A stretch of DNA of 42,706 nucleotides from Candidatus Kaiserbacteria bacterium (lineage in GTDB: Bacteria > Patescibacteriota > Minisyncoccia > Phycocordibacterales > UBA918), in NCBI GenBank assembly GCA_016204695.1, contig JACQKD010000002.1, forward strand, positions 1-42,706, in the 5' to 3' direction. Below are positions 37,390 to 42,706 of the stretch, in pieces. Made by a program: the position numbers and the translations under genes. Numbering within the stretch: the stretch's first letter is position 1; each line of letters begins with the position of its first letter. The notes below the pieces were generated by a model, which was given only the letters and a program-made list of their open reading frames with translations, was not told the origin of the DNA and did not search any database.

Positions 37390-37514
37390 TGAGGAGACCA
37401 GCCACATTCCTCCCTGCAGGAGCAGTACACCTTGTAGCTCTTTTTGTTCCGCAAAGCTCACAAGGTCATACGGAAGCTCCAAGTTGTTCGCTTCCTCTCA
37501 CTTCGTTCGTCCTG

Positions 37515-37596
37515 TGGGCGTGGGGAGACTCGAACTCCCACGGGTTGCCCCATGCGCACCTGAAGCGCACGTGTATACCAATTTCACCACACGCCC
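37515..37596 (-). tRNA. tRNA-Leu(CAG)
   Basis: Minus: GGGCGTG acceptor, anticodon loop TTCAGGT, GTTCGAGTC T-loop, CACGCCC-A; CCA not encoded. Confidence 0.93.
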
Positions 37597-37671
37597 ATAG
37601 CTGTCATACTATATACCAAACGCGAGGTTTTGAAAGTTTCGAGCGATCGATCCGTTATCACCTTTACAACC

Positions 37672-39519
37672 ATGGCCGGAATGAACCCAATGTTTTCTCA
37701 TGTTATCGCGCTCTCGGCAATAGCGGCGGTTTTCGCGAGCATCCCCGTTCCGATCCTCGCCGCCGGGAACGAAATCCACTACCAGTCGATCGAGTCGGTG
37801 CGGGGTGACACCGCGATTGTCGCCGACCATAGCCCCGGGGGGAACGCGCGGTACACATGCAGCACCGAGAAAGGCGATTGCACCAAACTGAAGAAGGGTA
37901 CATCAGTATTACCCGAAATACAAGGAAAGACCGATTATCTGGCAAGCAAGGACGGTTCGTATGGCGTTCGTGAAAAAACGTCACGTTCAAAAGGCCGGAC
38001 GCGCACGACATTTACCATCTACGACATCAGCGGCGACTCGCCGAAGGAGGTCGGGTCGCTTTCCGTAACAGGGAATGTGATCAAGAAAGCGTTTTCGGGA
38101 GATGAAGATACGTTCGTTGTGGTAACGAACGACAGCACGGTGACAAGCTACGACATACCGACGAAAAAAAGCCGGACGATCCTGACGCTTACGGCCGACA
38201 TTCCCTTCTTCAACGTCTCATACAAAGGATCGTATATCAGCGCATACAACTACGACACCAAGACCCACCGTATATGGAACACCAAGACCGGTACACTCAT
38301 TGAGCTCAAAGGGACACCGGGCTACGTCGAATTTTCCGAATCCGAAGACGAGGCGGCCTTCCCGACCGATGATGACGGATTTAAAAATCTTATGATCGCT
38401 TCCGGCTTTGGCGACGGGTCGACGCAGATCGCTTCCGCCGCCTCCGGCAGATACCTTGTCGAGGATTATCTCTATGTCGGCGACACGCTATACTATCTCG
38501 CCAACAAAGCATCGCCCCTGTCGTGGAATCTCTACGCGCGTGAAGGAGACTCCGTCGTGGCAACCGGCGTGTCCTACGGCGAATACCTCAAGCGGGTCGA
38601 CGGCAAACTCGCCTACATCAAGATCGAGGGGAAAAACGCAAACGTCTATCTCTACGACCCGAAGTCGGAAAAACACGTTCGGCTTGCGGCCGCGCCATCC
38701 TCATCCGCAACCGCCGGCATCGAGCGGGAAGAGACGACGATTGCGGGACGAAGCGCGGCGCTCCTGACTCCGCTCTCGGCCGCAAAAAGCCGCTCTCGGA
38801 AGCCCAACCTGTTCTTGTGGCTCCACGGCGGCCCGCAACGCCAGACCTCGGTCGGATATCACCCCTACCTTTCATACGCGGTCTATGACGAACTTCTCGA
38901 ACGACTCGCATCGGCGGGAAACTATGTGCTGAAACTCGATTACTCGGGTAGCTGGGGATACGGTCAAGATTTCATCAATATGCTCGACCGGAACGTCGGC
39001 GTCGTTGAAATCGCTGATGTCAAAAATGCCATTGAGAAGTTTGCCAAGGATCATGACATCGAACACACGTATCTTATCGGCAACAGCTACGGCGGGTATA
39101 TGGCGATGAAGGGAGTCAATGATCTTACCGACACAGTCGACGGTATGGTTTCCATAAACGGCGTCTCCGACTGGGAGGAATTGATTCGCAGGATTCCCTC
39201 TTCTCCTTTTCGCGAGCTCTTTGACGGTGTGCCCGGCGGCGTAAACGGCACCCTTTATGCAAACGCATCCACCGTCTCCCACAGTGACAAAATTTCAAAA
39301 GATACGCCGCTTCTGGTGCTCTATGGCACTGCGGACAACATGGTTCCTACATGGCAGTCGACGGACTACACAGCCTTCATGAAAGCGCATGACAAGAACA
39401 TCATACTCAAGCAACTCAAGGGCGAAAAACACGTGCTCGAAAAGCGCAGTACGCTGACAACGCTCTGCAAGTCGGTCGTGAATGCACTTTCACTCACCGG
39501 CATATCGTGCTCAAAATAA
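37672..39519 (+). CDS. S9 family (prolyl oligopeptidase-type) peptidase
   Basis: LFLWLHGGPQRQTS, YLIGNSYGGYMAMKGVNDL (GxSxGG), LVLYGTADNMVPTWQS; start uncertain. Confidence 0.88.
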   Translation: MAGMNPMFSHVIALSAIAAVFASIPVPILAAGNEIHYQSIESVRGDTAIVADHSPGGNARYTCSTEKGDCTKLKKGTSVLPEIQGKTDYLASKDGSYGVREKTSRSKGRTRTTFTIYDISGDSPKEVGSLSVTGNVIKKAFSGDEDTFVVVTNDSTVTSYDIPTKKSRTILTLTADIPFFNVSYKGSYISAYNYDTKTHRIWNTKTGTLIELKGTPGYVEFSESEDEAAFPTDDDGFKNLMIASGFGDGSTQIASAASGRYLVEDYLYVGDTLYYLANKASPLSWNLYAREGDSVVATGVSYGEYLKRVDGKLAYIKIEGKNANVYLYDPKSEKHVRLAAAPSSSATAGIEREETTIAGRSAALLTPLSAAKSRSRKPNLFLWLHGGPQRQTSVGYHPYLSYAVYDELLERLASAGNYVLKLDYSGSWGYGQDFINMLDRNVGVVEIADVKNAIEKFAKDHDIEHTYLIGNSYGGYMAMKGVNDLTDTVDGMVSINGVSDWEELIRRIPSSPFRELFDGVPGGVNGTLYANASTVSHSDKISKDTPLLVLYGTADNMVPTWQSTDYTAFMKAHDKNIILKQLKGEKHVLEKRSTLTTLCKSVVNALSLTGISCSK

Positions 39520-39549
39520 AGCAGGGGGTGGGAATGGTACACTGACAAC

Positions 39550-40116
39550 ATGAACACGCGAATATTCAAAACCGCCGCAAGCGTCGTGTTTATCTTGCTC
39601 GTCATGGTCGGCTCTTTTGCGCTTGCGCATATTCTCAAGGACAGCGAAGTGGCGCGGTCGACCATTGAGCAGTTCGGCTACCGGGGCATGTTCGTCATCG
39701 CCGTGGTGACGGGGCTCAATCTCTTCATTCCCATTCCGGCGGCCACATTCGCACCGGTATTCGTCTCGGCCGGATTCCCGCTCCCGGCCATCATCGTGGT
39801 ACTGACCGCAGGTACGCTCGTTGCCGACATCGTCGGTTATCTTATCGGCGTAAGCGGGAGACACATCGCGCGGCACGCGCACCCCGGGCTTGAAGCGCGG
39901 ATCGAATCGTTCGCTCGCGTGCACCACAGTCTTGTCGTGCCGCTCGTCTTCCTCTCCTCCGCATTCGCGCCCTTCCCGAACGAAGTTGTGCTTATCCCGC
40001 TCGCATTCATCGGCATCCGATTCCGAATACTCTTCTTGCCGCTCCTTGCCGGAACTATCGTCTACAACACCCTCATCGCCTACGGCCTAACCGGCACATT
40101 CGAGTATTTCTTTTGA
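39550..40116 (+). CDS. VTT/DedA-like membrane protein
   Basis: FVIAVVTGLNLFIPIPAATFAPVFVSAGFPLPAIIVVLTAGTLVADIVGYLIGVSGRH. Confidence 0.75.
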   Translation: MNTRIFKTAASVVFILLVMVGSFALAHILKDSEVARSTIEQFGYRGMFVIAVVTGLNLFIPIPAATFAPVFVSAGFPLPAIIVVLTAGTLVADIVGYLIGVSGRHIARHAHPGLEARIESFARVHHSLVVPLVFLSSAFAPFPNEVVLIPLAFIGIRFRILFLPLLAGTIVYNTLIAYGLTGTFEYFF

Positions 40117-40131
40117 ATCCTTGCGTGCATT

Positions 40132-40686
40132 TTACGGGACACAAGGTTTCCACTGGTATCCTTGGCGTATACGCTCTTGGAGTATGACACCAAAGGGTCC
40201 TCCTCCTTCACGTTCGAGCATTTCTTCAATCGACATTGTACGCTGTGGGTGATAATAGATCGCCAGATCGTCTTCCACAATATTGACTTGGTTTAAAGAT
40301 GAATCCCATTCGATTTGAGAGCAACTTCGTTGCTGCACAAGAGCCTCTTGTGCCGAACGCGCTTTTAGTTCGGCGCTTTTAGATGGATAGGTGAGGAGAA
40401 TAAACACCGCATAGCCAAGAAGAGAAAAAACGATCATTACGATTTGCACCCTTCGTACCGCTTTTACAGCAAGCCCGAACGTACCGCCTATCCACGCGCA
40501 GACATACCAAATCGCGACACATGGATAAAAAAGAATATTGAACCAAAGCAACGCCCCATAGAACACTAGCGGATACAGAAAGAATGCCCCATGGATAAGG
40601 CTTGCAAAGAAACCCAAGAGTAAGAAATGAAAGACACTTAGTACCAGGAGCGGTACTGCCAACAAAAGAACTTTTTTGCGAGTCAT
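40132..40686 (-). CDS. Hypothetical membrane protein
   Basis: Four hydrophobic helices; TATACT 8 nt upstream of ATG. Confidence 0.7.
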   Translation of the reverse strand: MTRKKVLLLAVPLLVLSVFHFLLLGFFASLIHGAFFLYPLVFYGALLWFNILFYPCVAIWYVCAWIGGTFGLAVKAVRRVQIVMIVFSLLGYAVFILLTYPSKSAELKARSAQEALVQQRSCSQIEWDSSLNQVNIVEDDLAIYYHPQRTMSIEEMLEREGGGPFGVILQERIRQGYQWKPCVP

Positions 40687-40711
40687 GCAGTGCCAGTATA
40701 CCTTATTTTTG

Positions 40712-40784
40712 TGCGCGCTCTTGGGTTCGAACCAAGGACCTTTCGAGTATCAGTCGAATGCTCTACCAACTGAGCTAAGCGCGC
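40712..40784 (-). tRNA. tRNA-Ile(GAT)
   Basis: Minus: GCGCGCT...GCTCAGTTGGTAGAGC..TTCGA-CTGATAC-TCGAA..GGTTCGAACC..AGCGCGC-A. Confidence 0.95.
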
Positions 40785-40845
40785 TCGCGATGGCTCATAC
40801 TATACCAGAATTTGATGCCGTATCAAAGATGGTATGATGGAGGGC

Positions 40846-41274
40846 ATGAAAAAAGTATTCGTGATGCTTTGTGCCGTTGCCGCAACGCTCACCCCGGCAA
40901 CCGCGTTTGCGGCCACCTCCTCAATTCAACAGTTATTGAAAGACAGTATGTTGTTTGTCAATAAAACCCTCCTGCCGCTGTTATTTGCACTCGCGTTCTT
41001 GTTCTTTCTCGTCAATGTGGTGCGATATTTCATCGCTCACGGCGCCGACGAGAAAGGTCGCGAGCAGGCCAAGCGGCTTGCCGTCTGGGGCATCATCGCG
41101 TTCGTCCTTATGGTATCGATCTGGGGCATCGTCAATCTGCTGGTCTCTGGATTCGGCATTGACCGCAACAATGTAGTCTGTCCCGACTATCCGCCGGGGA
41201 ATCCCTGTCAGACCGGGTCCGGTCCAACGCCGATAGTCCCCTCGAGGGAGCTTTCCCCGACAACACCGATATAG
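40846..41274 (+). CDS. VirB2/TrbC-like pilin (signal peptide plus two TM)
   Basis: MKKVFVMLCAVAATLTPATAFAATSSIQQLLKDSMLFVNKTLLPLLFALAFLFFLVNVVRYFIAHGADEKGREQAKRLAVWGIIAFVLMVSIWGIVNLLV; TATGAT 7 nt upstream of this internal ATG. Confidence 0.8.
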   Translation: MKKVFVMLCAVAATLTPATAFAATSSIQQLLKDSMLFVNKTLLPLLFALAFLFFLVNVVRYFIAHGADEKGREQAKRLAVWGIIAFVLMVSIWGIVNLLVSGFGIDRNNVVCPDYPPGNPCQTGSGPTPIVPSRELSPTTPI

Positions 41275-41286
41275 GCCAAGAGAGGA

Positions 41287-41320
41287 TTCAAAATACCTCC
41301 CGTATGGGAGGTATTTTGAA
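41287..41320. terminator. Bidirectional terminator between the pilin-like gene and 16S rRNA
   Basis: TTCAAAATACCTCCC-GTAT-GGGAGGTATTTTGAA, 15-bp perfect stem. Confidence 0.8.
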
Positions 41321-41476
41321 ATTACGCACTCTCTTTTGCCGTATCCATGAGGAAGTCTTTCCTTCCAGCCGGATGATGTTTAGGACGATATCATCAGACG
41401 TCCGTTCTGCGCTCGATCGAGGCACAGAACATCGACCAATCAGCAACGTGTGCTTTACAGCACCGTGCGTTGTCCA

Positions 41477-42706
41477 ATTGGAATTAATCCACGACCAGGT
41501 TCCCCTAGCCGTGCCTTGTTACGACTTACTCCCTGTCATCGAGTTTACCGTAGGCCCCGCACTTTCCAAGCGTTCGCGCTTTTGGGCGCTGAACGCGCGG
41601 AAAGTGCGGGGACTTCGGGCACTCCCGACTCCCTTGAGTTGACGGGCGGTGAGTACAAGGCTCGGGAACGTATTCACCGCAGCGTGCTGATCTGCGATTA
41701 CTAGCGATTCCGACTTCATGAGGTCGAGTTGCAGACCTCAATCCGAATTGAGGATGCTTTTAAGGATTTGCTCCGTCTTGCGACATTGCGCCCCTCTGTA
41801 GCACCCATTGTAGCGTGTGTGCAGCCCAAGGCATCAAGGGACATGCTGACCTGGCGTCATCCTCACCTTCCTCTCCCGTGAGGGAGCAGTCTCGCCTGAC
41901 ACTTGTAACAGGCAACGAGGGTTGCGTTCGTTTCCCCACTTAAGGGAACAACTCAAGCCACGAACTGACGACGGCCATGCATCACCTGCCATACACCCTC
42001 GAAGGCTTCCCTGCTTTCACAGGGCGTGCAGTATGGTTTCTAGCCTTGGTAAGGTTTTTCGCTTAACTACGAATTAAGCCACGCGCTCCACCGCTTGTGC
42101 GAGCCCCCGTCTATTCCTTTGAGTTTTAAGCTTGCGCTCGTACTACCCAGGCGGCCCGCTTAACGCGTTAGCTTCGCCACTAAGAGGGTCGATACTCCTA
42201 ATAGCTAGCGGGCAACGTTTAGGGCGTGGAATACCGGGGTATCTAATCCCGTTCTCTCCCCACGCTTTCGTGCTTCAGTGTCAGGAATGCCCCAGCTGTC
42301 TGCCTTCGCTTTTGGTGTTCCCCATGATATCAACGAATTTCACCTCTACACCATGAGTTCCGACAGCCTCTGACATCCTCGAGTTGCGCCGTTTCCCTCG
42401 CGATCTTCGGGTTGAGCCCGAAGTTTTAACGAGAGACTAACGCAACCACCTACGCACCCTTTACGCCCAGTAAATCCGGGTAACGCTCGGGGCTTCTGTA
42501 TTACCGCTCCTGCTGGCACAGAATTGGGAGCCCCTTATTCATGCGCTGATCAATAAACTTTCTGGCGCATAAAAGATGTTTACGTCCCGAGGGACTTCAT
42601 CCATCACGCGGCGTCGCTCCGTCAGACTTTCGTCCATTGCGGAAGATTCTCGACTGCAGCCTCCCGTAGGAGTGTGGACCGTGTCGCAGTTCCACCGGTG
42701 GGGGTC
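41477..42706 (-). rRNA. rrs: 16S ribosomal RNA, partial (5' end beyond window; starts near E. coli position 305)
   Basis: Sense: ACACGGTCCACACTCCTACGGGAGGCTGCAGT, GTGCCAGCAGGAGCGGTAATAC, GGGATTAGATACCCCGGTA, AAACTCAAAGGAATAGACGGGGG, GTACTCACCGCCCGTCA, AAGTCGTAACAAGG. Confidence 0.97.

Noticed and set aside
41304-42356. Small ORFs inside and beside the 16S gene
   Set aside because: rRNA sequence, not coding.
41477-42706. Intron or large insertion in 16S as explanation for the odd 3' end
   Set aside because: Length from about E. coli 305 to the end is near expectation (about 1230 nt) and helices 44 and 45 are continuous.
1-42706. CRISPR array, prophage or UGA recoding
   Set aside because: No regularly spaced direct repeats or phage structural genes seen; the single holin-family protein is a common chromosomal membrane protein; TGA works as a normal stop (for example at obg).

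Overview
The window looks like a fragment of a Candidate Phyla Radiation (Patescibacteria, Parcubacteria-like) chromosome. Evidence is compact gene packing, CPR-type membrane-tethered HTH proteins, VirB2/VirD4-like proteins and a divergent 16S rRNA. It encodes housekeeping genes (gatB, obg, secA, rsmI), peptidoglycan genes (murB, murC, murD, an L,D-transpeptidase/S11 fusion), a surface-glycan cluster at about 11.3-22.4 kb, tRNA-Leu(CAG), tRNA-Ile(GAT) and a partial minus-strand 16S rRNA at the right edge. Main signals for a second look: (1) the 16S 3' tail reads GGAUUAAUUCC where GGAUCACCUCC is expected, so the anti-Shine-Dalgarno core is gone; (2) at least a dozen start codons have a -10 hexamer ending exactly 6-8 nt upstream, the geometry of leaderless mRNAs; (3) conserved 16S core contacts are swapped with compensation (505-507/524-526 and 921/1396); (4) a family of 183-212 bp non-coding elements shares AGAACCTRTCTCAA terminal inverted repeats but has unrelated, palindrome-rich interiors, with one end next to a start codon each time; (5) a pseudoknot/terminator leader precedes murB; (6) an unannotated structured ncRNA candidate lies between two HTH-TM genes; (7) short genes are missing from the ORF track, including a 37-aa histone-H1-like protein. 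Everything was read by eye; no alignment, folding or database search was run.
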